From: Cloeon dipterum
Taxonomy: Eukaryota > Arthropoda > Insecta > Ephemeroptera > Baetidae
Length of the DNA stretch: 64,000 nucleotides
Assembly (NCBI RefSeq): GCF_949628265.1
Contig: NC_088788.1
Location: forward strand, 15,376,001 to 15,440,000
Direction of reading: 5' to 3'
The notes beneath the pieces are model-generated. The model searched no databases and was not told the DNA's origin. It was given only the letters and a program-made list of their open reading frames with translations. Position numbers and translations under genes: made by a program. Of the stretch, positions 24,773 through 39,700 are shown piece after piece (the stretch's first letter is position 1; each line of letters begins with the position of its first letter).

Positions 24773-27700
24773 GTGAGCTCCTTTCTCTTCACCTCGTGCA
24801 TGCCCTAATTTTTAATGTAGAACAACCACGTACGCTTGAAATATATTTATTGCTTCTGTCTCACAGTAAAATAAATTGTGTTAAACAAAAGGAACAAAGA
24901 AAGGGCAAGATCTAGCAAAAGACCGTAAAATAGAATATATTAAATGAGGTTGAGACGAAGCAAAAAATCCCTCCAAGCATTTCAGGCAAATTCGCCGATT
25001 GAGAATGTCTTTGGTGTTTGGAGCCGTTAACAGACGGCACCACCTGTCATTTGCAAATTGCGGGTATTTCATTCGCGATTCAAAATTCGATTCTGCTACT
25101 GTGCATTCTTGGTGGAAAAGGAATTCTTGACTTGCTGAAAATCAAAATTGGTTTAGTCAATCGCGATGGATTCATTATAATTTTTTCTCTAGGGAAAGCG
25201 ATTTTTATGTTTCTTCCAAGATATGCTGAACCAGTTTTAATTTTCTGCTCGTCAAACGATATATTTTTACTTTAAAAATAAAAATAAGCCTGAAAACGCA
25301 GTGGTATAGAACTCAAAAATTGTAAATAGACGGTGGCTTTGAACACCAAGGATTTTTTTAAACTTTGATGGCAAATATAAAGTGATGTTTTGAAATTATT
25401 CACTGCCAAATATTTTTGTGCGTCTTGCTGATCAGACAAGTGCGTGAATAAAGATGAATTTTTGTGTTTAAGCCATTAAAAATTTGCGAAAGTATGTTTG
25501 CAGCAAAGCTACAGACAAATGCGAATGAACGGTTGGCATTTTTACTTTAAAATTTGCTCTTAATTTCTGGAAGTGGTTAAATCTGTGCGAATTTTTATTT
25601 ATGTAAATTTAAATAATATTTCAACGAACACAAAATAGTATCAAATAAATTTAAAAGGGGATTTTTTATTTATTCAAGCCGCGCGATAAGCTGCAAGTTT
25701 TACAAGAGTGCATACCTCCTATGTAAGAAGAGATAAATTTCGAGAAGCGTGCCCAAGTGGCCTTTTTCTCGTCTCGAACAGCTGCACGGATGAATCCCAT
25801 CTTCATTCCACCTTGAGCTCCGTTTTCCGTTAGCAAATCTCCCTCAGTCAAACAGTTTTCCTTATTTCACGGAGGCTGGGTGCAGAAATCCGTACCAGCC
25901 AAGTGTAATCTTATCCAACGCGTTGCAATTAAATCAGCCAGGTGCATTATAGGGGCTGGAGCGAAAGCCGAAAGCAAGCTACTCTGCAACGTGTCGTAAT
26001 GCATCAAAACGCGCTCGCTTTGTTTCTCAAAAGCCGATTTTTTTCCTCTTTCTTCCTAACGCCTCTGGCATATCCACTCTCGCCCACGCTGCTACAAAGC
26101 AAACGCATTGCGAGCATTGTTCTCTTTGTTACTCTCAACCTTGATGTTCTTCAGAGCGGATGGTACGCTGCATCTGCAACTCTTTTTCATCTAAGCACGA
26201 GTCCTCTTTTCCGCAGTAAATTTTCCAGCTTTTTTATTTATGAAATGAAGAAAACTGCTCTTGGTTACAAATAGAATAATGCGTTTTTGCTAAAATAAAA
26301 TCCAGACTCGTCTGGTTTTAAAAATAGTACTCTTTAGCAGCATTGGATTAAAGCGGGTAAATTAGAAGTTATTAAATTTAATGAGGGTTAAGAGATAATA
26401 GAGTGGAAATTTGTAGGCAATCGACTATTTTTCCTGATCTCCTACATGCTACGTTCAATTGAGCACGAATCATGCCATTTTAAGTTTTAATTAAAACCAC
26501 ACTTACGAATGTATAAAAAGAGTGCAAAAATAAAGGACATAATGCGCCGCTGGAAAGATTTTTCACGATATAATTATTGCTAAAATTTTAACACGAAATT
26601 AATTTTTATCGGGTTTCCAGTCAAATTATTATTTTTTTAACTTGCGGAAGTAAGTTTTATTGCTATTTTTGAACTTTTTTGGTTAAAACAGAAATGAAAA
26701 TATTGCTTTGCTTGCGAAATTTTCAAGAATTCACACATCTCCCCAGAATTGAAAAATCTCGTGCCTTGCCTATTTGGATGGCATGAAAGAAGTATTTTAA
26801 AGTCAAATGAATGAGAATAAGAAATCATACAAACTAGTTTTTTGCAATCCCTAAGAAATAATTGTTTTATTAAAATATTGACTAATTACAATATTGCCAT
26901 TTAAATTCAATCGAAAAATGTGTAAATTTTAGAAAAAGGATTCATGCAAAACTATTAAAATTTGCAATTACCCAAAATAAATCACAAGCCTACAGAGTAT
27001 ATTCTTTCAAGTTCGCAAAAATTTAAAAGTACAAGACATTATTTTATAAAGAAACAGAACTGTATTTTTGTTAATTTTTTCCTTGAAGTGAACTTGGAAA
27101 TTTTTACTGCCCTTGTTGTACAATCTAATAAATTGACAGAAAACATTTGCATTCAGACAATTCCATGTTTGATTTGAATTAAATTAAACTACCTCAGTGG
27201 ATACAGCAACAGCAACTAGATGTTTATTTTTCCACTCGAGAAATGTAAAAACGCGTAGAAATGCGGAGAGTAAAAATTCCGCTGTTCTCAGAATTATGGA
27301 GCAAGCTGCTTTCGATTCAAAAACCTAGAGCAAACTTTTGCTTTTGAAAAAACCAAATTGAATTTCATTTGAGCCGTATGATACAACTCCATCATTGTAT
27401 TAAAATATCCTAGAACTAAATATAATAAACTGTTTGAGCTGTATAAACAACATTGCTTCCAGGAAAATTCCCAGAATTGTCAATATTCAACACGAACTTC
27501 ATCATTGTTTGTTGGCTCGGGTATTATGATGCACAGCAATACTCAAATGTTTGAGCCAAACACATTTGTGTGCATTTGACAACACGTCATCAGGGCGTGT
27601 TTGATCTAGGGAGCGTTTGTCGCCGTTAGTTTATGAAATTACTTGCTTGGGTGCAATTCCCTAGGCACATCGGCGCCGAATTCCGCTATGTTTGCAGTCG

Positions 27701-30700
27701 GAATCCACTCTACTGGGTGCGGTCGCCCACGCACTTGATCGGAATGTGCATTCTACGCGGATAGGACCAAATATTTTCTTTATTGACGCATTCCTGCTCA
27801 GCTTTCATTAGCGCCAGGGCCGTGTTCTCTTCGACTGCTAAGAGCTGCATATTTCGCTAATGGATTACTGCTAATTAGCTGCATAATTATGTGTGTGTAG
27901 TTTGGCGTGTTCCGCTCCAACAGCTTGCATAATTGCATAATGGGCTGCGCATGTGTTTGATGTAGCGGTTAATTGGTCGTTGTTCTTGTTGGCGCAACGA
28001 GAGAAATGCAAAGTTGCATAGGCTAATTGAGTCTCAGCGACAAAGTTCAGTATCAAATTCGATTAATCAGTTTCCAGCAAGCTTCCGGACCGTGATTTAT
28101 TTATTTATTAATTCTTAATGAAGTATGAAGAATGTATAGGAGTCAAACCTTTGATCTTTTGAAACGTAAATCTAAAAATGATTGACGTTCAATTTATTTC
28201 CAGTACAGTCAATGGATTCGCAGTTAGCTTTGGACTATGAGGGAAAGCATTGGAACAAACCAAACGGATCTGCATTTAGAGTTAACAGATGGTGAATAAA
28301 TTAAACAGAATAACAAGGAGGAAAGCAAACTGCTAAATTTGCATACAGAGCCATTTCCCTGAAATGTTGCTGCCTCATCATTAATTTGTGAGTGAGTAGC
28401 GAAAATTTTCGGAGATTGCGTTGCCGGTTCACAAATGGGTATAGAATTTTGGAAAGTTGCCACTTCACAACCCGGAATGGCGGAATCAAGTATCAAGCTT
28501 CGCAGAAAAGCAATTCCTGCGGGAGGAGCCGCTTCTTCCGTGATAGGAAAAGTCTACTGATGAGAAAATACGTGGACAAGGACATTTTGTCGGCGCCATC
28601 AAAAGTTTGTCACCTTTTATTAACCCGGCTGGTTGATTGGAGTCGCGGAAATAAGCGGCGACAACTTTTCTGCCGGCCGCCAAGGACTCAAGCAATCGAT
28701 AGCGGTAGCAGCAGCAGATCTCGAGGCTTGTTTACCAAAGCCCACATTAAGAAGGTGGGACACGCAGGCAACAAAGTAGAAAATCAAACACACTAAGCTA
28801 CTTTGTAGCCGAAAGATTCTTTTTCGGCCAGCCTACTTTCCTCTGCTCTCACGCAGCGTCGATGCAAAATCCAACCCACCTCGCATACCGAATTCTCTGC
28901 TCCCAGTGCTATTTCCGAGCAATTTTTTTCCAAAAACAGAAATTTCTTTAAGGGATAATGTTCTGAAAGCAAATTAAAACATTTTCCAACTGGAATTTGT
29001 TGTTTTCATATAACCTCCGCTTGGCATGCGCAATTACTCAATATGAATTTGGTCAAAATTTTAACAATGAACAGCTGTTTATGTTTTTTCACATTTTTAG
29101 AAAAATTTGATGCTATTTTATTTTTGGGAAATTTAAATCATACCATACCCACTAGGAGAGATTTTGAACCGGTTTCAAAATTTGAAGTTGTTAAACAAGG
29201 AAAACAAATTTTTAGATGGTGAAATTTTTCAAAGATTGATTCGAAAAATTCTAAAAAATAATTTAGAAATTCTACTAGAAAAATGTAATACTCCATCTAG
29301 GACCTTACTTTCCTATTCGGAAACTTAAAAATTGAAATTCATGCAACATTAATCAAGGAGTAAAAATGAAATTAAAGCCCAGAAATGAAACAAATTGGCT
29401 CGAATTACACGTATTCCAAAAAGAGATTATAAAAATTATTAAATTTTAGTGTAAAAAATAAAATAAATTTTTTTTTTGACAATTCTATCTCTAAAGTTTT
29501 CAGTGCTTGGCCTAATTTTTTTATTCCTCTCCTTGTCAGACACTTTTTGAAGAAACTCCTTGCTACGGTTTGGCACAAATTTCACAGTGTAATAAATTGA
29601 ATTAAAAAGTAACCAAATAAAACAAACAAATTTACTTTAATTACAAATTCCATAAGAAGATAAAAGTCAATTAGTTAAATTGAGCCAAAAATCGTTTTAA
29701 TTTGAATGAGCTCGGAATGTCGAAATGAACCTCTTTGATTGCAATTTTGATTTATTTTATTACATTTGCATTAGATAGGGTTACCGCATCACATAAAATC
29801 TCAATCGAGCCGCAATGCTTAAAGCAAACGAGTTTGAGTTTGGTCCAAGCGCAGGTCGTATTCAGTACGCCAAACGTACCGCATCAAACGCACAGAAATT
29901 AATTTCGTGATTGTTCGGCGAGTGGTGCGGCCGCAAACAGACTCGTGTACGTTCACGCTTGCTTAACTTTGCGTGCACGGCAAAGTAGATGAATCGGCAT
30001 CGGTAATTTAGCCCCTCTGGCGCCACCGGGATGGCTCTGAAATTCAATTCAGCCGCGTCAGCCGTGCATTTGTTATTCCATAAACAATACCACGTTGATA
30101 TAACAATGTGCATAAAAGCGCTCGTCGCGACTGCGTGTTGGCCGCCTCCACCGCCGGCCCCCTGCCGACACTTCAGTCCCCGCACGAGTATTATCCCTTG
30201 TTCGGATGTGAATAATTCAATTAGGCTGCGCGCGTACAATTGTTTGCCTGCCTACTAATTGCGAGTGATATATGCTCTGTGCCCTTTCCCTCCGCTTCAA
30301 CCATTTTAATTCTTAATCAATGAAAATGCCAGCTCCTGCCGTCGCCCTCGCTTGATGAAAGCACCTACTGTTGCTCCTGCAAAATTTATTTTCTATTCGA
30401 ATCCTTTCGATAAAAATAAAACAGATAAACACATGCAGGTAATTTTTTTTAAAATTTAAATTATCGAATGGATTAGCTACGGATGGATGAGTGAACTATG
30501 AGAGGAAAATAAAATACCATGTTCTCGTGCTGTGCATTAGCTGGGTTTGACTAATTCCAAAACAAAATAGCTGCAAATAATTCTTAAAATAAATCATTAC
30601 ATCCAACAAAAAACATTTCTAACGATTTGAATAATTAACAGACGCATTGTAAATTTGTTTTTTTTTTTTCTAATCCGAAACATTATAATCTTACTTTTTA

Positions 30701-33700
30701 ACGTCATCATATTTTTTATCAAATCATGTATCGGTAAATAATCCAAGTACATATTTTTATTGGAAAACATCACTGAATTTGACGAATTGACCGAGCTAGC
30801 CAGTTGGCGACACAAAAAATCAGCAGATCAGCGCTGCCCGCTTTCACCGCGCCGGCAACAAATGGCCAAATTAATTTTGTCAGCAGCGTCAGGTGGCTGA
30901 CATTTTGGCATATGACAGCTGCTCGCTGAATGGCGATTGAAACGTGCCCGGCCCTTTCCTGCTGGAATGCTCCAATTCATGTGGTAGCAAAGCGCGATTG
31001 ATTGATCCATCCACGCCGCTGAAAATTTGCAACGGATCCGGCCAGCTAGCTCCACATAGGAGCAAACCCCTCAGTGCATTGAAGCTGCAGAATTTTTTTT
31101 AATTTTAGTTATTGACTTCTGGAAGAAATTGTTTACAAAATTACTTAAAAATGTTGCTTTAAAAATAGAGCTAGGTAGTAAGAAACTGCGATATATTGTC
31201 AAAGACAATTGTTTTTTATATCTTTAATTTTATACTTCAGAAAAATTAAAACGTGACATTTAAAGAGGTTTGATAGAATTGTTGACTGAAGTTAAGTAAT
31301 AAATGGAGTTGAATGTTTTTATAATTGAATTCCACGTCGCTTACACAAGATAAATAAATAAAATCATAACAGTACATTGCTGTAATAAAAATTCAAAATT
31401 TGCCAATTTTATCCCCAATTTGCAGTGCTTGTCAACAATTTAGATTCCTTTTCCTTTAGATCGACGCATGACTTTCTTTGAGGAAACTCTCTGTTGTCAA
31501 ATAAAAAAAGGTTTCCAGTAGGGAGACAGTTCTCACCATTTAAAACGAATGCGAACCTAGCAGCCACTTTTCTTAAAAATTTACAGTACTAACTATGTCA
31601 ATCTTGGCTTTGAATCTATCCTCAGGGATTTTTTTATGCATTGACAACAAGGATTCTACGGGATTTTACAGTATGATGGGGAATTTAATTTAAAATATGC
31701 TATAAGTTCAACAATAGGCCCAAATCCACGTGTTAAATGTTAAATGGATGGCTACTTTTTGTGCCTGACTGCAGCCCTCAGGCCTCATTGGCAAAACCGA
31801 TTTTGTATATTAAATTCCATATATCGTTAGCAGTTGAAAAATGCTGGTACAGTGAGTTCAAATCAATAAGAGAAAAAACGACTATGTCACATTTTCTCTC
31901 TGGCAACCATTTAGATACAAATCAAGTATAAAAAATTGTTGCGTTGTATTATGTTTTGCCCTTCAGCCAGTTTAACGGTTTTTGGGACTTGTAACGAACA
32001 AAAAATAGTATTCGAATGAAGATTTCTAGAGAAATGTTCTAAAAGATTCTTTGTACTCACTCAAGAAATTTCTCGAAAAGTCTCACAATTCGTATTATAA
32101 TTTCTGAAAATTAGCTGCTTCGCCCACTTCACATATAAAGTAGAATTTAATTTGAAAGGACTCTACTTAGTTACAAAAGACTAATGGGGTTCTTTGATGT
32201 TGGCAAAACAGAATTTCTGAGAAAGGTCGAGTGGCGCAAAAAAGCTTCTCGCATCGACAAACTGCACGCACTTATCGGCTTCACAGAACCCTTTTACGCG
32301 GAAAATTTCCGTTTCCCGGCCAATGGATGAGTGTCATATAGGCAGATATAAAAAAAGATTTACAAAAATAGCCGATTTAGGCGTCGGGGTGGGCACCAGT
32401 TGCGTCGCACGCGCGACGGGCGAGAAGGGTTGAGCGCGGTCGTAAATCAGCGACGCGGTCAAAACCGCACGCACCCTCACCCTTACGTGCGTGCCAGTGT
32501 GTGTATGTGTGCAGAGCAAACTAACTTTGGGGGCTCACTCTGCACTCTCGATCAGCCCACGCGGACGAAACCGCAGCCTCGGCGAATTCCGCGCAACAGG
32601 CTGCAGTGGGATGACACCAAGACCTGCGACGAACGGCGGCCGTTGGCGGCGGCGGCCGGTCGGTTTTCCCGGGCGCGCACACAAGACGTACACGCGAACT
32701 AATCAATATTTAGACTGTGAATTCAGCAGCCCAAACCGAAACGTCGTGCGCCTCCACCTTTCGCTGCAGCTCGACAGCGCTCTTTTCTGCCTCGCACCCT
32801 CTGCAATTATTATTACTATTGCGCAGCGGCGTGAGTGCCTCCTTTCAGCAGCTTTTGCAGTCTACCCAGTCTACAAATATACGATTTGAAGAAGGAAAAC
32901 GGGCGAGTTATATTATATACTTAATGCAGTTAAGGCAAAAAGTTCATTTTCCTTTACAGTGTCAAAGGATAAAATAAATTTTATCTAGATGAATGGAGAA
33001 CTGCAATGACGCAACTTGGCACACTTTTCCACAAAGCCATTCAAATTCATTAAATGACAGGAGCAGAGAGCACTTTCTGCGTGAATCAAGGAATGAATCG
33101 ACTGCATTGCTGCTTCATCGGAGAAAAATGTTTATATTTCCATAAATTTAAAATATTCGTATTTCACAAACTCAGCCCTCAATCAATTTTTCCAGGCATT
33201 TTTACGGTTACTTATTCTGCATATGAATGAGTTCGACTTGAGTTGCGGGTAGATAGATAATCATGTCAATTTAGGGCAGAAACAGCATTTTTATATTATA
33301 ATTGACCAAGCAGCAGAATTGTCCACATACGCACGCTAATTTTGGAAATTAAGGAAAAAACATATATATAAAGAAATGCAATCCAGGCAGGCGTTTATAA
33401 AATCTTTGGGTAGATTTCAGAGACCTATAGCGTATTGTTGATTTGATTGTTGTATTTGGTCTGTATAATTTCATTGTTGCCGTGTAAGAATCGCAAATTG
33501 TCATTGTTGTTTTCTAACTGTTAACGCGAATATTCAAATTGTATCATTCTTCATTCGGCAGTTCATTGTAACGGACGTTTAGTAATTCGCGGACCCAAGA
33601 ATTTGGGGTAAGTGCCATTAGTGATAAAATATTATTGTAATTGATTGAATGTATTACAGTCCTGTTGGTGATTAAACAAGTCTGTGTTAAAAGAAGAATT

Positions 33701-36700
33701 ATTATTTGGTCAACTCTTCCCTGCGACCAAATTTGGTGACCCCGCGTTGAACTTAGTGTGAAGAGGTTCCATCACGATCATGGCCCAAGCTGGATCCACG
33801 ACTGCTCCGCAGCGCCGGTACAACGCCGATTTCCTATCCGTACCATTCACGCCGCTCTCGCTCGACATGTTCTTCGCTCTGCTGGAATCAGCGTTTGACA
33901 TCGAAGGCATCACCGATGAGGCCGTGAAATATCACATTCTCGCCAGAGATGTTATGCTACACGAAATCGGAGACGCGGCGCGCGACCTCATCACCAGTAA
34001 GCCGACTGAAATGCCATATACGTCATTGAAGAATGTTCTGCTGCAGACTCTCAAGCCAAAAAGCTTCACAGCAAGCGTCGAGAAAATGCAAGCCTTGCAG
34101 ATGGGGACTTTGCGTCCTTCTGAATTTTTGAACCGCCTGAGAAATTGTGCGAACGATGAATTGCGCACCAATCCAATCTTCATCGAAGAGCTCACGAAAT
34201 GCTGGCGCAATGCTCTGCCCGCCGGATGGCACCCTGCCCTGATTCTCGCTTCGGATTTGACGAAGGCAGCAGAGGCAGCTGACGCCCTGTACGATGCTTA
34301 TGGTGCTGCAATGCCTTCTCAAGCAGCAAGCGCACCTGCAACTGTATCTGTCGCTGCAGTGCAAAAGCCCAAATCTCTCGAAGCTCGAGTAGCCTTAATC
34401 GAGGAAAATATTGCCAAGCTTCTCAACCTCATGGAGAAGGACGAGCGAGGACGCCAACCCGACCGCGGTCGAAGCAGGTCTCTGAACGCACGACTCGTGC
34501 AGACCGACCTTTGTTTCTACCACGACAGGTTTGCTAAGAAAGAAAAGAAAAGAAAAGAAAGAAAGAATGCGATTCTTACACGGCAACAATGAAATTATAC
34601 AGACCAAATACAACAATCAAATCAACAATACGCTATAGACCTAAAAGAGAAGAAAGTGTTAGCCAAGTAGCCTACGTCAGCCTAAATTTTGTTAAATTTG
34701 AAACAGGCAAAGTCTAAAAAAATGAATTGAGAGGCCCTTCAAATTTGATAATAATAAAATTATTGTTGAAAAATGCAGAAACCCCAGTTTCAATATTGCA
34801 CTTTACTTATATTTTATTGTGAGCTATCAGTGAGTGAATTTCATTGAATAAATTTGTATCTTAAAAGAATAAATTGCTTGTTATCGGTGTAATTCAATTA
34901 TAAAAAAATATGTGAATCACTTTTCTCTGACCATGCGGCAAAAGCAGCATAACGATAAATAATAGCCGTTTCACATGGCAGGCAAGATTGTCATATAATC
35001 TGTGCGACTCTGTCATGAACCCGTCCGGCCATTTGCGAAGGCAGCCCGCGCAAATATTGACAGTCTTGTATCGGGTGACTGGCTGGCACACACGTGAAAA
35101 CATGCCCCTGCTCTAGTCGGTCCGTCCATCCGTCCGTCCGCCCATCTCCATTTCTCGCGCCCTCCATCGTCTCTCGCATGGCGAGCAAGAAACAGCTGCG
35201 CCGCAGAAAGGAGCTTGCTCGTTTTTTTCTGCGATGACAAATATGGCCGGAAGAAAGATTGGAAAGGGAATACGCGTCGTGTGTATACGCACATCTCAAT
35301 CTCTCCGTCGATGAAACTGTTTCCACACCGCTCCTCTTGTTCCACCCTCATTCACATGTCAATAAAATATGTGTAAGGGCAAATTTCTATCATAGCAGCC
35401 TCTTTATATTTTGACACTACTGTTTTTCTGGATTTTGGAAGTCTGTTTTATAAAATTAAGTGCAGGAGAATGGATTGTGTAGGAATGATGTAAAATATTG
35501 AATTAACAAAAAAATTAATTGGTTCCAGTAATTTTAATTTTGTTAGGCTCCTAGGTTGTGAATCCTGTGAAATTTAGTAGCAACTGATAGATGCAAAATT
35601 AAAATAAATTGGAAGAAATTTATTCGAAAAACAGTGGGTTCCCATATCAAATCGCTTACAAACAAAATAAATTGGAGATATTGGTGGCTATATTTCCAAA
35701 CAAAAAAACCTTATGTGTCGGTCCTTGTTAATTTTCAACCCTTCTGCCAACCCTGGAAATCCTAAGATATCTGCGTTTTATTTTGAGGTTAATTTATTGA
35801 TTTTGAGCTCTATCTAACGATATAGGTAAGATCACTGGGGAAAATTTGTAAATTCGACGGCGATAGGATAAAAGGAAAAAATATGGAAGTATTATTTCCG
35901 CGATGCCGCAAGTCCGTCAATTTTATCTTCCCTGCTGTCCGGATTATATTTCAGCAATGGAACATTCCTCGAGTGGCTTGTTCGATAGTGTAAAATCCTT
36001 TTCGAATTTAACATGGAAAGTGCATTAATAGATCGAATTTTGATGAACAATAAGGTTTTTGTGGCGAGGGAACAAACTACTGTCAGAGAGTCGCAATCGT
36101 AATTCTTCAAGTGGAAACCCTTTTCCTCGATCAGCTCTAATAAAGAGATTTAGCGGCGGCGAGAGCAGCGTGTCAGCAAGATGGATAGTTTGTCGGTGGC
36201 CTCGTAAATTCAAAGCCGGTGCTCTCGCCGATTAATCCCTGGTCGGAAATTTAAAGAAGCCCTTTCTGCGGAAATAATGAAATCGGCCGCAGGGGCACGT
36301 GCCGGTCTCTGCTTTTCTTTTGTTGGGCCTCTTTTCCAAATGGCACCGACAGCTGTTGCCGCGCGCGCGACTCTCTCTCCCTTTTCGGCCTCCGGCGCAA
36401 ACGGCGGAATAATGCCCGGTTTAATCCGCCCCCGGAAAAGGCAAAGTTTTGCCTTGTTGTTTTCCAAAGCGTGGGCAGCTCTTTCGAAATGCGAATAATC
36501 TTTGCAATATGAAGGAAATTCATCATTTCTTCCGCACCGGCTGTTGCAAACGAAACCGATTTGAAGCTTCCGGCGACGGCGGGGCGGTAAGTTATGCAAC
36601 CTGTTCGTCGTGCCTGACAAGCGGGCTTGCATAACACACACTCACGCGCGCGTTGATTTTGCATTCAGACGTTGCCTTTTGATACGCCGGCAGATTTATG

Positions 36701-39700
36701 GTGCTGATGTACTCGGAGGGAGGCAAATTTCCTCCATGAATCATTGTCAGCAAGTTATGATTTGATTTGCAAGAAAGTACGCTTTGCTGTCAACGCGGAA
36801 AGTGTTAAACCGTGTTCCGTTATTTATGAGCCTGCAGTCAACACTTTAATTTGAAATGTTTTCATTTACTTCAGTTCATTAGCGCAGCTATAAAAATTTT
36901 CCCATGTGTTCCAAAAGGTCAATACTTCATTTTAGCCTCGTGATTTAAAAATACGATCGATTTGCTTTAAGACGTCAAATTAGCCTGAATCTCGAAATTT
37001 TCAGACTTTTTATCAAAACCTAAAATCATTTTAAACAATTGCCTAAAGTCACATTAAACTCCTGTTAATCCTAAAAAATGCAAAAATGGTGTAATTTTTG
37101 GAAGCCCAATTTTTTACATTTATTTTTTTAAACTTTTTATCCCTGTCTGGGGACCAGGAAGGGCGCGTACTGCACTAGCACGAATGCTGAAACCCGGTCC
37201 CAACAACACCGCGAACGGATAACATCCAATGAACAGTTTTAACGTTATTTGTTCTTGTCTTTTACCATTTAAACGATTTTTTTGCAAATGGAATAAATAG
37301 ATGGCTGGACACAGAAACGCGTGGATATCCTTTTGGAGCTATGTATTCGATTGTTGACTCTTAAAACTTTTTACGGAAATTTTAGCAACCCATTTTGTGA
37401 TTCATTTTTGTTTAAACCCACTTAAATTCGTCAGTGAAACCATTCGATTTCGAACTTTGAGCTCCTGTTAAAAGAAAAATCATGAAAAAATTGCGGCCCT
37501 TGAAAGTTTTTCATTGTTTAAGAAATATAGTATTTAAATGGGGGTAAAAACGTCTAATTTTTTCAAAAGAATCTCAAATTAATCCAGAATCAGATAGAGA
37601 TAAAATAAATGCATGAAAAACATTATTTTATTTTCAAATGATCCTCATGCAGAATAAAATGCTAAATTGTTATGCGCTCTCCACGGCTTTGAATGCACAT
37701 ACACAGTTTCGCCTTGGCAATAAATTTCCGTCTAGCGTTGGGCCTTCATCCATTCAAATAATTCCAATTTAGTCACGTAATAAAAAAGATGAGCGATGTT
37801 GCAAATTAACGTCAGAGGGGAAAACGAGCACAGCCATTCCAGGGTAAAAAATTACAATATTGCGGCCGATATCTCGTTATACGCGGTGCCGACGAGCAGT
37901 CCTCCGTGCGGGGCTTTTCAAATCGATTTTGCGCGTGCATTTGAGGGATGAGCCGCGGCTGCATCCTCCACCTGCCTGTGGAGCGGCCGATCGACCCGCC
38001 TGTTGCATTGCGCGGGCACAGCTCTTTTGCATGCTCAACCGCGGATCAGACCACTTTACTCCGGGATATGCTTACCGAACCGGGCGGCTCGCGGGATACT
38101 AAACGAGATTGCTGTAGACAATAGCTGCAGCTGCTTCTCTGGAAGTTTTTGCCACAAACTGTTGATCGCTGCAATTCGTCCCCACCAGTTTGCCGAGCTT
38201 AACATTATTCTGGTTTTTCCTTGCCATGTCATATACACATAAAATACAAATACTATCAAATATCAAATTGGCTTATTGTATATTTGTGCAGCCTATACCA
38301 CTGATTAGTTAGTATCATATTAAATTTGATTCTATAAAAATTAATAAAATAAAATAAAATAAAATAAATTGCATGTGAAAGACCAAACTTAAAAAAGATG
38401 ACTATTTTTCATGGTCTTCGACGGTTTTAAGCAGCTCAAGAAGGTTTTAGATGGTTTTAATTTGGGCTCAAAAGTCTTAAAACTGTATGATTTGTGCTCA
38501 TTTGTTTCCTAAATGAAAATAAGTCACACAGAAAAAAATACTCGACCGTCCTACATTTGTCCATCCCAAACTTTGTTAATATTTGGTTTGTGACGAATCC
38601 CAACAAATTATTACTTTCCTATTACGAAGAGTGTGAGCAATACGAAGGTCATTAAGGACCACTTATTATAAGGAAGAAAAGTTTGATTGACCAAATTGTT
38701 GCGAGACTTGTGAGTTCATTAAAGGACGATCAAGGCAGGAAGTGTGGCCGTGGGAGGATTACAAACTGAAGGAGGCTCCTGGGCTTCCAGCCTTTCACGG
38801 TCATTAACAAGCCGACTAGGCAAACAATGCGGAGAATTAAAAGTGCACGGTGCGTAGCGAAAGTTATGAGCGCCGAAGGCAGACGGGATTCTAATTTATC
38901 TGCCGACGAGAGTTTGCGCAAACTTGGTTTTTGGGTCAACTTCCCTGCTACGCACCCTAGCGGAGGTGGCAGCTGCCCGCGACACCCCCACCCTCCCCTC
39001 TCTGCCTCCGTGTCTGCAGCAGCCCACATGTTTAATTAAATGCGGCCAATTATTCGGCGTGGAAAGAAACAGCAGCCAACTTAGCTCGGGCTGTAAACAA
39101 CCTGTTGCCTTGCGAGCAAGCTTGCCTTGCGGATCCCTCGCTTTACGATGGCCCAAAAGCTGCTAAAAAAGTGCAGCTCTAAGCAAATCCTCGCCGCCGG
39201 TGTTAAACGCAGCATTTCGCTCTTTATGAACAGTTTCCGAGTGGCCGAATGGGTTTCACTCGCCCTTTATGCCAGGTTGGTTTGTTTTTGTGGCCTCAGA
39301 CGGTGAAAGCAGTTTCGGCTGTTGTGCAGCTTTTGCGTTTCTGATGGTTATAGCCCGCCCGAGATTTGGAGTCGAAAACCCTTGCAAAACACGAAAAAGT
39401 AAAATTTGTCAGACATCAAAATCAAAAGCGACTTTGGCCTTGGACATCAAATTTAGCGTTAGTTTGATAGGGCTCTGTGAGAGAATTCCAAAGCATACCT
39501 ATTTTTTTTTTAAAATTGCTCCACAATGATATAAAATATTAAAAGGATTCCAAATATATGTCATACGTAATACCCATAAAAAGGAAACATTTTAATGAGG
39601 AAATTTACTCGTAAAAACATATTTCATTGAGTTTCCATGCCGTCATGCCAATTCTGTCTTCCGACCCGTGACGTCTCGTTAGTACCGTCCGAAAATTTTC

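Larger units (their letters stand above)
33425..34638 (+). mobile_element. Truncated Ty3/gypsy-type retroelement enclosed by a 71-bp inverted repeat
   Basis: In order: inverted-repeat arm, LTR-like stretch (starting perhaps at TGTAACGG, 33567), TGGTGACCCCG primer binding site (33734-33744), gag (33780-34592), an AAGAAAAG-type purine run (about 34538-34566) and the opposite arm. No protease, reverse transcriptase or integrase follows, and no direct second LTR was found. Direct LTRs are expected for this class, so the inverted arms mean a rearranged or unusual unit. The palindromic CTATAG at both outer ends makes a target duplication hard to judge. Total 1214 bp, inside SCYL2 intron 1 in the sense direction. 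Confidence 0.75.

Noticed and set aside
33425..34638. Ordinary LTR retrotransposon with two direct LTRs
   Set aside because: The terminal repeats are inverted, not direct, and no second LTR copy was found within several kilobases.
36210..36641. Minus-strand open frame of 143 codons
   Set aside because: Lies in a GC-rich intronic island where several frames on both strands are open; no recognisable protein.
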